Below are positions 1-7,164 of a DNA stretch of 64,000 nt, piece by piece. How positions within the stretch are numbered: the stretch's first letter is position 1; each line of letters starts with the position of its first letter. This DNA comes from Epilithonimonas zeae (GTDB lineage Bacteria > Bacteroidota > Bacteroidia > Flavobacteriales > Weeksellaceae), in the NCBI RefSeq assembly GCF_900141765.1, contig NZ_FSRK01000001.1:310001-374000 (forward strand). Direction: 5' to 3'. The notes under the pieces were generated by a model. It saw nothing but the letters and a program-made list of their open reading frames with translations. It was not told the origin of the DNA and did not search any database. The position numbers and the translations under genes were made by a program.

Positions 1-391
1 GAGACAATTTTCCGTTTTCATAAAGAATAGAAATCGAAGCACCGTCATATTTCAATTCAGCTACAAATTCTACAGGTTCATCAATCGTTTTAATGATTCG
101 TTTTTCCCAATCTTCTAGGTCGTCAAAATCATAAGAATTGTCCAGAGAATACATTCTGTATTGATGCTGAACCGTTGGGAAATGCTTTGTAATCCCGCCG
201 CCAACACGCAAAGTCGGAGAGTTGGCATCAAAAAACTCAGGATGCGTCGTTTCCAGCTCCTGAAGCTCTTTCAGTTTCGCATCGAATTCAAAATCAGAAA
301 TCGAAGGTTCATCCAAAATGTAATAACTGTAATTATGCTGATGAAGTTCTTCTCTAAGGGATTCTATCTTTTGCTGAATGTTTTCGGACAT
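1..391 (-). CDS. ligA: NAD-dependent DNA ligase LigA, N-terminal part (runs off the left edge)
   Basis: The first 130 codons of a bacterial NAD+-dependent DNA ligase, which seals nicks in replication and repair. I chose ATG at 391 because the reading from it (MSENIQQKIESL) matches the LigA N-terminal Ia domain. The domain's HNYSYYILDEPSISD stretch, which binds the NMN half of NAD, lies at about residues 19-33. The adenylation motif KYDG is at residues 114-117, with Lys114 as the expected AMP-accepting lysine. The rest lies outside the window. A TATTTTTG box on the minus strand at 409-416 could be its -7 element. Identification is strong despite truncation. Confidence 0.93.
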   Translation of the reverse strand, partial: MSENIQQKIESLREELHQHNYSYYILDEPSISDFEFDAKLKELQELETTHPEFFDANSPTLRVGGGITKHFPTVQHQYRMYSLDNSYDFDDLEDWEKRIIKTIDEPVEFVAELKYDGASISILYENGKLS

Positions 392-533
392 TGGAAAATT
401 ATTTAAAGCAAAAATAACCAAAACAAGGAGAACGACTAAAAATAAAATGAGTAATTTGGTTCTTCATAAAAATAAAACCACATAGTCACATAGATTTGAA
501 TTTCTTTGAGCTTTGCTAAGGTTGAAGTTTATA

Positions 534-613
534 CTGAGCTTGTCGAAGTACCTTTGTGAACCTTAAAAAGAATTTGATAATAAAAATATCTTTGTGGACT
601 CTGTGTTCAAATT
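534..613. repeat. Dispersed intergenic repeats (TGAGCTTGTCGAA half-element and TTTGTG/TTTGCG element)
   Basis: Positions 534-551 hold the same core, TGAGCTTGTCGAA, as one arm of the inverted element at 43951-44013. Immediately after (551-613) comes a TTTGTG-rich stretch. It aligns by eye with stretches at 19127-19202 and 44052-44135 that carry CTTTGCGGACTTTGCGTTCAA-type sequence. All lie just upstream of a gene start. Confidence 0.5.
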
Positions 614-630
614 TATTCAATATCAAAAAA

Positions 631-1377
631 ATGAAGAAAGTATTTTGTAGTTTAATCTTTGTCACGACTATGTTTATCAACGCTCAAACTCAGATTATCG
701 CCCATCGTGGTTTTTGGAAAACTCAACCCAAAACTTCAGAAAATTCGATTCAGTCATTGGAAAATGCCCAGAAACTGAAAATTTATGGAACCGAATTCGA
801 TATTCATATGACCAAAGATGGGAAATTGGTGATCAATCACGACGAGCATCATGGAAAAATGGAAATCGCGGAAACTGATTTTTCCGATTTAAGAAAACTG
901 AAATTATCCAACGGAGAAAAACTCCCAACCCTGAAAGATTATCTGAAACAAGGAAAGAAAGATGCTTCCGTCAAATTAATTATCGAAATAAAACCAACCA
1001 AATCCAAAGAGCGTGAAAACGAAATCGTTACTAAAGTTCTGAAAACCGTAAGAGACCTCGGACTCGACAACCAAAGTGATTATATTTCATTCAGTCTTAA
1101 TATTTGTAAAGAAATCAAGAAACTAAATCCGTCTGCAAAAGTCCAGTATCTTGAAGGCAATCTTTCTCCTCAGCAAATCAAAGCCGAAGGTCTGGACGGA
1201 TTAGATTATCATTACAGCGTTTTCGAGAAAAATCCAACTTGGATTTCGGAAGCCAATGCGCTTGGATTGATTACCAATTCCTGGACTGTGAATGATATCA
1301 ATGTTTACGAAGAACTCAAAAATCAAGGAATCAATTTCATTACAACAAACATTCCTGACCAGTTAAAAGATAAATAG
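631..1377 (+). CDS. Secreted glycerophosphodiester phosphodiesterase family protein
   Basis: Hydrolyses glycerophosphodiesters to glycerol-3-phosphate and an alcohol, probably in the periplasm. I prefer ATG 631 over an in-frame codon at 556, because 631 gives a clean signal peptide ending FINAQ while the upstream part lies in a dispersed repeat. After it come the GDPD motif AHRG (His25, Arg26) and SENS (Glu37, Asn38). The metal-site strand TEFDIHMTKDG and the second catalytic His in VINHDEHH follow. At 248 residues it has the usual single-domain TIM-barrel length. It is monocistronic and followed by a hairpin terminator. The fold is sure; the physiological substrate is not known. Confidence 0.9.
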   Translation: MKKVFCSLIFVTTMFINAQTQIIAHRGFWKTQPKTSENSIQSLENAQKLKIYGTEFDIHMTKDGKLVINHDEHHGKMEIAETDFSDLRKLKLSNGEKLPTLKDYLKQGKKDASVKLIIEIKPTKSKERENEIVTKVLKTVRDLGLDNQSDYISFSLNICKEIKKLNPSAKVQYLEGNLSPQQIKAEGLDGLDYHYSVFEKNPTWISEANALGLITNSWTVNDINVYEELKNQGINFITTNIPDQLKDK

Positions 1378-1419
1378 TTTTATCGCAAAGTCGCGAAAAT
1401 ATTACAATTCAAATCTTCT

Positions 1420-1450
1420 AAAGTCGCCAAGTTTTTCTTTGCGACTTTTT
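1420..1450 (+). terminator. Rho-independent terminator of the GDPD gene
   Basis: Stem AAAGTCGC / GCGACTTT with a 13-nt loop followed by a T run, 43 bases after the GDPD stop codon. Confidence 0.7.
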
Positions 1451-1571
1451 TATTTTTCTATAATTAATTCAAATTGCGCCTTTGCGATTAATTATATTTC
1501 CAATCGAATTCCTCAATGATAAACTTGTATTAAATCATAAGACTTTATTCGGATTTTAAACGTGTGTTTGG

Positions 1572-1579
1572 TAAATTTG
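1572..1579 (+). promoter_or_regulatory. -7 promoter box of the SDR gene
   Basis: TAAATTTG matches the Bacteroidota TAnnTTTG -7 consensus, 27 bases before ATG 1606. No good TTTG -33 box is seen at the right distance. Confidence 0.5.
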
Positions 1580-1605
1580 CACCTTCAAATTTTATAAATC
1601 AGATT

Positions 1606-2319
1606 ATGAATCTTAAAGGTAAAAATGCCATTATCACAGGCGGTGGAAGAGGACTTGGAAAAGCTGTAGCTCAGATTCTTGCCAACGAAGGTGCGAATGT
1701 TGGTATCACAGGAAGAAACGAAAATTATCTTAAAATAGCAGCTAACGAACTGAGACAAACCGGCGTGAAAGTAGCTTACGCAGTTTTTAGTGTCGACAAC
1801 GAATTAGAAGTTAAAGCAGGAATTGAATCTCTGGCAAACGAATTAGGCGGAATCGATATTTTGGTCAACAATGCTGGAATTGGCGACTTTGGAAGCATCG
1901 AGGAAATGGCTTCTGATGTTTGGGAACAAGTCATCAAAACCAATCTTTTCGGCGTTTATTACACAGCCAAAGCCGTTTATCCCTATTTGAAAGAAAAAGG
2001 ACAAGGTGATATCGTGAATGTTGCTTCCACAGCAGGATTGAAAGGTGGGCCAAATATGTCGGCATACGCAGCTTCCAAAGCGGCAGTCGTTTCTCTTTCG
2101 CAGTCGATGATGGCGGAATGGAGAAAGCAGAATATCCGTGTTATTACTTTGACACCGAGTACAATTGCTTCTGATATGAGCATCAATGGCGGTTTGACAG
2201 ACGGTAATCCGGACAAAGTTCTTCAGCCGGAAGATTTCGCAGAATGGGTAAGAGATATCCTGAAAATGAACAGACGTGCATTGATTGCAAGCGGTTCTAT
2301 TTTCTCAACCAATCCTTAA
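1606..2319 (+). CDS. Short-chain dehydrogenase/reductase (FabG-like)
   Basis: A classical SDR oxidoreductase of 237 residues using NAD(P)H. The start is ATG 1606: the in-frame TTG at 1564 sits on top of the promoter box at 1572-1579. Motifs are the cofactor loop TGGGRGLG (about residues 11-18), NNAG near 85, the catalytic Ser in VNVASTAG and YAASK (Tyr-x3-Lys). It resembles 3-oxoacyl-ACP reductases annotated as 3-ketoacyl-ACP reductase in flavobacteria, but it is not in a fatty-acid gene cluster, so the substrate is open. The gene stands alone. A dispersed hairpin repeat begins right after the stop codon and may act as its transcript end. Confidence 0.88.
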   Translation: MNLKGKNAIITGGGRGLGKAVAQILANEGANVGITGRNENYLKIAANELRQTGVKVAYAVFSVDNELEVKAGIESLANELGGIDILVNNAGIGDFGSIEEMASDVWEQVIKTNLFGVYYTAKAVYPYLKEKGQGDIVNVASTAGLKGGPNMSAYAASKAAVVSLSQSMMAEWRKQNIRVITLTPSTIASDMSINGGLTDGNPDKVLQPEDFAEWVRDILKMNRRALIASGSIFSTNP

Positions 2320-2416
2320 TTATTTGGGCAGCTTAATCCGCCTTCCGCTCCCGCTCTTTTCACACCACTTCGTTGTGTAAAAAGGAGCTCCGCTCAAGTC
2401 GGGCTGCAGCTTCGCA
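2320..2416 (+). repeat. Intergenic hairpin repeat family A, copy 1
   Basis: Begins directly at the SDR stop codon. It has the family's constant left end (TTGGGCAGCTTAATCCG then CTTCCGCTCCC) and right end (CCGCTCAAGTCGGGCTG then CTTCGCA). Between them is an imperfect stem, roughly GCTCTTTTCACAC pairing with GTGTAAAAAGGAGC. Other copies are at 11537-11659, 18899-18988 and, inverted, 61858-61990. Confidence 0.85.
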
Positions 2417-2446
2417 GAAAAAGACGATTGGTCATCCATACAATAT

Positions 2447-2497
2447 TTGTCATTCCGTAGGAATCTAAACATTGCTTAGAATTCTATAGAATGACAA
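2447..2497. repeat. Short inverted-repeat element (TTGTCATTC ... GAATGACAA), copy 1
   Basis: A 51-bp element bounded by a perfect 9-bp inverted repeat, TTGTCATTC and GAATGACAA. A second, diverged copy is at 19028-19104. Both sit a few bases to tens of bases after a family A repeat. No coding capacity. It looks like a REP or MITE-like remnant. From 2508 a further TCTGCAAAATCCGC-type stretch resembles the TTTGCG element seen upstream of other genes. Confidence 0.6.
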
Positions 2498-2597
2498 TTT
2501 TTATTTCGTGTCAAATCTGCAAAATCCGCTTTATCTGCGAGATATTTCAAAACTCAAAAGTGTTGTAAATTTTATATTTAATTAGGTTTACAATCAA

Positions 2598-2626
2598 TGA
2601 CTTTTTAGTCATAATTCTTACCTTTA
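2598..2626 (+). promoter_or_regulatory. Palindrome and -7-like box upstream of the M28 peptidase gene
   Basis: A perfect palindrome TGACTTTTTAGTCA (2598-2611) is followed 7 bases later by TACCTTTA (2619-2626), one mismatch from TAnnTTTG, 20 bases before ATG 2646. The palindrome falls where a -33 element would be, so it may be an operator. This is inference from position only. Confidence 0.4.
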
Positions 2627-2645
2627 TCGGAATCAAATAAAAGAT

Positions 2646-4214
2646 ATGAAGAGAAACTCATTTTTAGCAATGTCTGCTGTTTTCTTTGCAGCTCAAATCA
2701 CCCTACTCAACGCTCAAACCAAATCCGAGGAAAAACTCAATCCAATCGTTCAGAGTTTTGTCAATGAAGTCAATAACAATTCCCAATTGGAAGATATGGC
2801 TTACGAACTTCTAGACGGCATCGGACCGCGTCTTGTTGGAACGCCTGAGATGTTGGCCGCTAACAATTACACAGCCGATAAGCTGAAGTCTTGGGGCATC
2901 GATGCAAATCTTCAGCAATTCGGAACGTGGAAAGGCTGGCAGCGTGGAACAACGCACGTGGATTTGGTTTATCCGAGAACCAAAACATTATCAGCAACAC
3001 AATTGGCGTGGAGTCCTGCAACTAAAAAAACGGTAGAGGCAGAAGTGGTTATTCTTCCAAAAGCATCTTCCAAAGCCGAATTTGATAAATGGTTGCCTTC
3101 TGCAAAAGGAAAAATAGTTTTGATGGCGCAATATCAGAAAATTGGTCGCTCAGATGAACAAATCAAAGAATTTGCAACTCCAGAATTATACGAGAAACTG
3201 AAAGCGGAAAAAGAACAGGCCAAAAAGGATTTTGCGGATTATATCAAGACTATCGGTTACGATAATAATACTTTACCAGAAGCGCTTGAAAAAGCTGGAG
3301 CTGCAGGAATTGCCATTTCCAACTGGACAGGAATCCATAGTACCAATCGTATTTTCGGGGCGAAAACGAAATCAATTCCAATGTTCGATATCGATTTGGA
3401 AGATTATGGAATGCTTTATAGAATGGCAGAAAAAGGTGCAAAACCGAGAATCAAAGTGGATGCACAATCCAAAGTGCTTCCGGAAGCCAAATCCTTCAAC
3501 ACCATCGGAATGATAAAAGGTTCAGAAAAACCTAATGAATATGTGATTCTCTCCGCACATCTCGATTCTTGGGATGGCGCGCAAGGTGCTACTGACAACG
3601 GAACAGGAACTTTGACAATGCTGGAAACAATGAGAATCCTTAAAAAATATTATCCAAATCCAAAGCGTACCATTGTTGTTGGACTTTGGGGAAGTGAAGA
3701 GCAAGGACTGAATGGTTCAAGAGGTTTCGTTGCTGATAATCCTGAAATCATCAAAGGCGTGCAGGCAGTTTTCAATCAGGATAACGGAACGGGTAGAGTG
3801 GTGGATATCAGCGGGCAGGGTTTCAAAGATTCTTATGCCTATATCGGAAGATGGCTGGATGTAGCACCTAAAAAAGTAAAAGACCAGATCAAATCCACCT
3901 TTCCGGGAATGCCTGGCGGTGGCGGTTCTGACCACGCTTCGTTTGTCGCTGCGGGAGTTCCGGGATTTTCTTTGAGTTCGCTTAACTGGGGTTACTTCGG
4001 TTACACTTGGCACACGACGAAAGATACTTATGACAAAATCGTTTTTGATGAATTGAAGAATAATGTGATTCTGACCGCAACTTTAGCTTATATGGCTTCG
4101 GAAGACCTAGAATTTGTGAGCAGAGAAAAGCGTGTAATGCCGAATGATGACAAAGGTACTGCTGTAAAATGGCCGGAACAAAGAGAACCGAAAAGAAGCA
4201 GTAAGGATTATTAA
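2646..4214 (+). CDS. Secreted M28 family zinc aminopeptidase
   Basis: A 522-residue exported metallopeptidase. A signal peptide ending LLNAQ precedes a segment that includes a PA-like insertion (about 130-290), then the M28 catalytic domain. Likely zinc ligands and catalytic residues are the His and Asp of SAHLDSWDG, the Asp of GATDNGTG, the Glu pair of WGSEEQG, the Asp of NQDNG and the His of TWHTTKDT. All appear present, so it should be active. Predicted role is peptide trimming in the periplasm or outside the cell. There is no type IX sorting tail. The last 18 codons recur as a broken copy at 5572-5631, evidence for a lost paralogue nearby. A strong terminator follows. Confidence 0.92.
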   Translation: MKRNSFLAMSAVFFAAQITLLNAQTKSEEKLNPIVQSFVNEVNNNSQLEDMAYELLDGIGPRLVGTPEMLAANNYTADKLKSWGIDANLQQFGTWKGWQRGTTHVDLVYPRTKTLSATQLAWSPATKKTVEAEVVILPKASSKAEFDKWLPSAKGKIVLMAQYQKIGRSDEQIKEFATPELYEKLKAEKEQAKKDFADYIKTIGYDNNTLPEALEKAGAAGIAISNWTGIHSTNRIFGAKTKSIPMFDIDLEDYGMLYRMAEKGAKPRIKVDAQSKVLPEAKSFNTIGMIKGSEKPNEYVILSAHLDSWDGAQGATDNGTGTLTMLETMRILKKYYPNPKRTIVVGLWGSEEQGLNGSRGFVADNPEIIKGVQAVFNQDNGTGRVVDISGQGFKDSYAYIGRWLDVAPKKVKDQIKSTFPGMPGGGGSDHASFVAAGVPGFSLSSLNWGYFGYTWHTTKDTYDKIVFDELKNNVILTATLAYMASEDLEFVSREKRVMPNDDKGTAVKWPEQREPKRSSKDY

Positions 4215-4224
4215 TTGTACAAAT

Positions 4225-4256
4225 AAAGCGTTTCATAAGTGAAACGCTTTTTATTT
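4225..4256 (+). terminator. Terminator of the M28 peptidase gene
   Basis: Perfect 10-bp stem AAAGCGTTTC / GAAACGCTTT with a 6-base loop and a T-rich tail, starting 10 bases after the stop. Confidence 0.85.
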
Positions 4257-4428
4257 GGTTTATAATATCAGTTTTATTTTTAATTCGTTGAAATGAGTTT
4301 CAGAATATTTGTATGATTTTCTGCAAACAATGGTTTACCACTTCATATTTTGGTGTTTGATTGGCATTATAAACAAATCACTCCAATGTATACGGAATAT
4401 ATATTCAAAAATCATAATATCTGCTATT

Positions 4429-4486
4429 CTTAAATATGAAAACGGTTTCAGTCTTAACTTAAATACGAAAACGGTTTCAGTCTTAA
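4429..4486. repeat. 29-bp tandem duplication
   Basis: Two adjacent 29-bp units with the core GAAAACGGTTTCAGTC, at 4429-4457 and 4458-4486. They differ at one base (T or C), which indicates a recent local duplication. There is no spacer structure and only two units, so it is not a CRISPR. Confidence 0.85.
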
Positions 4487-4527
4487 AAATATATATCTAT
4501 TCTGTTTGCAGATTCAGATATCATCAT

Positions 4528-4629
4528 TTAATGTTTTGTCAGGAACACCATAAATATCATTAACGCTGTTCTTGATTGATGAAGATATTCCCTTACCAAA
4601 GCATCTATTTTCTGTATTTGTTTGTTCAT
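4528..4629 (-). other. Possible short reading frame of 33 codons
   Basis: Reads MNKQIQKIDALVREYLHQ then continues for 15 more codons to TAA. A +1 shift after the first 18 codons gives a second plausible continuation (SSIKNSVNDIYGVPDKT) ending at TGA. The start has a gene-like, lysine- and glutamine-rich amphipathic look. It may be a small gene, a frameshifted remnant or chance. I do not recognise the family. Confidence 0.2.
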
Positions 4630-4696
4630 AGTTAAAGTTTAATAATTCGTATTGCAGTTCACATTTATTAGGATAAGGCAATATTGGATGATAAAA

Positions 4697-4757
4697 AGGC
4701 CGGACAGAAAAAAAATAGACAATGATAAAATCTAGTTTTTAAAAAACTGCCCGGCCA
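4697..4757 (-). terminator. Hairpin with GC-rich arms, terminator-like on the minus strand
   Basis: Arms GGCCGGACAG (4697-4706 region) and CTGCCCGGCC (4748-4757 region) pair with one mismatch around an A/T-rich loop of about 40 bases. On the minus strand the second arm runs into TTTTT, as in a terminator. It lies about 60 bases past the TGA at 4816, so it may have ended the transcript of a gene now lost. Confidence 0.45.
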
Positions 4758-4815
4758 AAAAACTTACAGGAAAAGATCCCGCAAGCAAAACACTTCGTTA
4801 GGATTCTTTTATAAA

Positions 4816-4998
4816 TCAGAGATTATTATTTCCAGTAATTCCCATTGGTGCATTACCGTTTGCTATGCTTTCCGGCCAGCCGGAAAGCCCGATGTGTACT
4901 TTACTGAAAAATTCAGTAAGATCATTTGTGTTTGTGCAGCAAAGAGAGTAATAAATGACATACAGCCCAAAAAAAACTATACCATATATGTACCTCAA
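4816..4998 (-). pseudogene. Possible tail of a lost minus-strand gene, family unknown
   Basis: The open frame ends in VHIGLSGWPESIANGNAP then eight more residues and TGA. The upstream part lacks a good start: the only start-like codon is TTG, with no promoter. An overlapping frame reads like a signal peptide end (TLFAAQTQ), so a frameshift is possible. A terminator-like hairpin follows at 4757-4697. I do not recognise the protein; this could be chance. Confidence 0.2.
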
Positions 4999-5175
4999 GT
5001 GAATTTTGGGACATATAAAAACTTGTAATCGGTTGTGTGTTTTTATAATTCTAAATGAAAATGTTGTGTTAATGAAGATAAAAAAACCTTTATGGATTAG
5101 GGTTTAAGCCTTATAGGTATCTAAGTGGTATGTGTAAATTGATTGTTTTATATTATAATTACAATAAGAAAATGG

Positions 5176-5390
5176 TTTCCATATATACAATCCAGTAAAG
5201 ATGTACTGAATATTGATGGAGCATCTATTATTACCAATGTGGAAATTTATGATGTCTCAGGTCAGAAAGTTCTGATATCAAAGATCTGAAAAGCAAGCAG
5301 CTTAATGTCAATAAGCTTCCGAAAGAAACTTATTTGCTTAAAGTTTTATTTGACGGGCAAAAACACACCTTAAAAATTATTAAAGAATAA
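5176..5390 (+). pseudogene. Remnant: type IX secretion C-terminal sorting tail, frameshifted
   Basis: Frame one from 5176 reads KDVLNIDGASIITNVEIYD, then VSGQKVLISKI and a stop at a frameshift near 5285. The next frame continues DLKSKQLNVNKLPKETYLLK and ends KIIKE-stop. Joined, this is a textbook type A sorting domain: the strand pattern, GQKV, LPKGTYLLK-like and K(I)IKE end, minus one base. No cargo domain remains upstream. It is therefore the end of a dead gene for a secreted or surface protein. Confidence 0.8.
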
Positions 5391-5426
5391 AAAAACAGGC
5401 TCCATTTTAATGAAGCCTGTTTTTTA
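5390..5426. terminator. Bidirectional terminator between two gene remnants
   Basis: Arms AAACAGGCTCCATT and AATGAAGCCTGTTT pair with one mismatch and are flanked by A and T runs. It lies exactly between the convergent ends of the sorting-tail remnant and the LuxR-type remnant. Confidence 0.8.
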
Positions 5427-5570
5427 CAGTTTATCAATCCGGATATAAATAATATCTTCATCAGAAGGGATATTCAGTCTTTTTCTTAAACGGTTTTTCC
5501 GGTTTTGAACAGATTTAATTGCAGTGAATGTATAAGTAGCAATTTCTTTTGTTGAAAAATTCAACTTGAG
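5424..5570 (-). pseudogene. Remnant: LuxR-type helix-turn-helix tail of a regulator
   Basis: Read on the minus strand from 5570, the frame gives LNFSTKEIATYTFTAIKSVQ, then NRKNRLRKRLNIPSDEDIIY and a normal stop. This is the recognition-helix half of a LuxR/GerE-type DNA-binding domain as found at the C-terminus of large flavobacterial sensor-regulators (STKEIA, SVQxRKxRLRKKL). Everything upstream is missing: at 5571/5572 the sequence changes abruptly into the tail of a peptidase gene facing the other way. Confidence 0.75.
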
Positions 5571-5571
5571 A

Positions 5572-5631
5572 GGTGCGGTGACCAAATGGCAGGATGTGAG
5601 AGAGCCGAAAAGAAGCAGTAAAGATTATTAA
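5572..5631 (+). pseudogene. Remnant: C-terminus of a second M28 peptidase
   Basis: Reads GAVTKWQDVREPKRSSKDY-stop. The intact M28 peptidase ends GTAVKWPEQREPKRSSKDY-stop, and the DNA is also similar. This is the last 19 codons of a lost paralogue, truncated at the junction with the LuxR-type remnant. It is followed by an A/T-rich stretch resembling, but not identical to, the area after the intact gene. Confidence 0.85.
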
Positions 5632-5692
5632 TAGAGTTTGAGATTTAGAATTAAATTATATAAAACGGTTTTACAATAGTAGAATCGCTTTT

Positions 5693-7147
5693 TTACTTTA
5701 ATGAATTCTTCCTTTTCAAAACTTTACCTCGCGGTTCATTCCCTTCATAAAGCGCAATGTCTGAGTGTAGAAATTGTGCAGCTGCCGCAGAATCTTCAAC
5801 TTTGACTGAGCTTCTTTCTATCATTTCTGCTTCGAATTGTTTTAGCACACTTTCTCTGATTCCTCTTGATTTCCAATCAGATTTTGGTTGGCATTGTTTC
5901 GAAATGATTCGAGCCAAAGATAAAGCATCCAGCAAAGCCTGATTGGCGCCTTGCCCTTTGAACGGACTCATTGGATGAGCAGCGTCACCGATTAAGGTAG
6001 CTTTTCCTGCATTTAGTAATAAATCAGGATTGAGTAACTCTCGGTCATAAACCGGGTATCCGGAAACTTGACTGGCTAGAGTGGCCTCCATAATTTGAGG
6101 AATAGGAGCGTGCCATTGCGTACGTTTGATAGCTTCTTCTTTTAAAGCTTCAGAACCTTTTGAACTTAATTCTTTAGCTTCTTCCTCAGACATTGGGAAA
6201 CTTAGTTGCCACATCACAGACTCAGAATTGAAAGGCATCATATAAATCCGTTCATTCCCATTGGCAGTTTGAAAAACAGTTGCCGAATCAAGCAAATGAT
6301 TGTCACTACTATCTAAAGAACTTAAAGGACAAATCCCTAAAATCACAATACAGCCAAGATAACGTAAAGGTGAATTTTCTTCGCCAATTAAGATGTTACG
6401 AACTGCACTTCTGATACCGTCAGCTCCGACAATTAAATCGGCTTTTTCAGTTTTCAATTTGCCATTGACCTGTAAGTTAAGGTCTAATTTTCCGTCTTTG
6501 TTTTCATTAAAATTAATGAGTTGATGTCCCCATTTTATAGCATCATTGCCTCCTAATTGTTGAATCAATGTGGAGCGCAAGGCTTGTCTGGCGATGTGGA
6601 TGTTGGTTTTTTTAGGACCGGGTTTTGTGGAGTTTGCCATCCACTTTCGCATTCCCCATTCGGCAACCACAGTTCCGTCGGGTTTAAACACCAAATGTCT
6701 TGTAGAAATCACACCTTGTTCCAGATTATAAATCCCGAACCCATCTATGACTTTGCTGGCTTGTTGTAATGTAAGTCCGTAACCTTGCGAACGTTCATTG
6801 AAACTATTGTCACGTTCATAAATCGTAAATGAAATTCCTCTGTGCAAACAAGCAACCGCCAAAGCAACACCACCAATACCACCACCGATAATAGCAACGT
6901 GCGGACGATTCTCAGTATCTAGAATAGGAAATTCATCTGTAGAAATTAATCCTGAACCAGAGCAAGTTGGGCAAGTGTACAAATGAGCTTCCGGACGAAC
7001 AGGAACAGAACCTTCTCTATTTGTTTTTTCAAAGTTTTCCAACTCAGATTGGTATCGGAGCTTCAGACTTTTCTTGATTCTTTTTTTCTTTTTTCCAAGA
7101 CCTCCGCAGTCTTTACAAATGGTAAAATAAGTTGTTCTGGTTGGCAT
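5693..7147 (-). CDS. FAD-dependent monooxygenase with N-terminal DnaJ-like zinc knuckles
   Basis: A 484-residue flavoprotein of the UbiH/PHBH hydroxylase class. The first 70 residues carry two CxxCxG-type pairs, CKDCGG (about 11-16) and CPTCSGSG (about 59-66), separated by a lysine-rich basic stretch. Together they could bind one zinc as in half a DnaJ zinc finger. The FAD Rossmann motif GGGIGG follows at about 87. The DG/ligand segment ADLIVGADGIRSAVR and the second FAD motif GDAAHPMSPFKGQGANQALL (about 390-410) complete the hydroxylase. The substrate is unknown. It lies 17 bases after tex and is likely co-transcribed with it. The zinc-knuckle addition is unusual for this family. Confidence 0.85.
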   Translation of the reverse strand: MPTRTTYFTICKDCGGLGKKKKRIKKSLKLRYQSELENFEKTNREGSVPVRPEAHLYTCPTCSGSGLISTDEFPILDTENRPHVAIIGGGIGGVALAVACLHRGISFTIYERDNSFNERSQGYGLTLQQASKVIDGFGIYNLEQGVISTRHLVFKPDGTVVAEWGMRKWMANSTKPGPKKTNIHIARQALRSTLIQQLGGNDAIKWGHQLINFNENKDGKLDLNLQVNGKLKTEKADLIVGADGIRSAVRNILIGEENSPLRYLGCIVILGICPLSSLDSSDNHLLDSATVFQTANGNERIYMMPFNSESVMWQLSFPMSEEEAKELSSKGSEALKEEAIKRTQWHAPIPQIMEATLASQVSGYPVYDRELLNPDLLLNAGKATLIGDAAHPMSPFKGQGANQALLDALSLARIISKQCQPKSDWKSRGIRESVLKQFEAEMIERSSVKVEDSAAAAQFLHSDIALYEGNEPRGKVLKRKNSLK

Positions 7148-7164
7148 TTTTAAGGATATTCTTT

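Larger units (their letters stand above)
4257..5175. other. Non-coding stretch with decayed sequence
   Basis: About 0.9 kb with no convincing intact gene: reading frames are short, AT-rich and lack homology I recognise. It contains a 29-bp tandem duplication (4429-4486), a 33-codon frame on the minus strand (4528-4629), a possible minus-strand gene tail (4816-4998) with its own hairpin (4697-4757), and unidentified sequence up to a type IX sorting-tail remnant at 5176. Together with the remnants that follow, it looks like a region of repeated gene loss. Confidence 0.6.

Noticed and set aside
4429-4486. Two adjacent near-identical 29-bp units as a possible CRISPR array
   Set aside because: The units are directly abutting with no spacer, there are only two, and no cas gene is near.
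4309-4563. 84-codon plus-strand reading frame
   Set aside because: Low-complexity AT-rich sequence, runs through the tandem duplication, no start signals and no recognisable motif.
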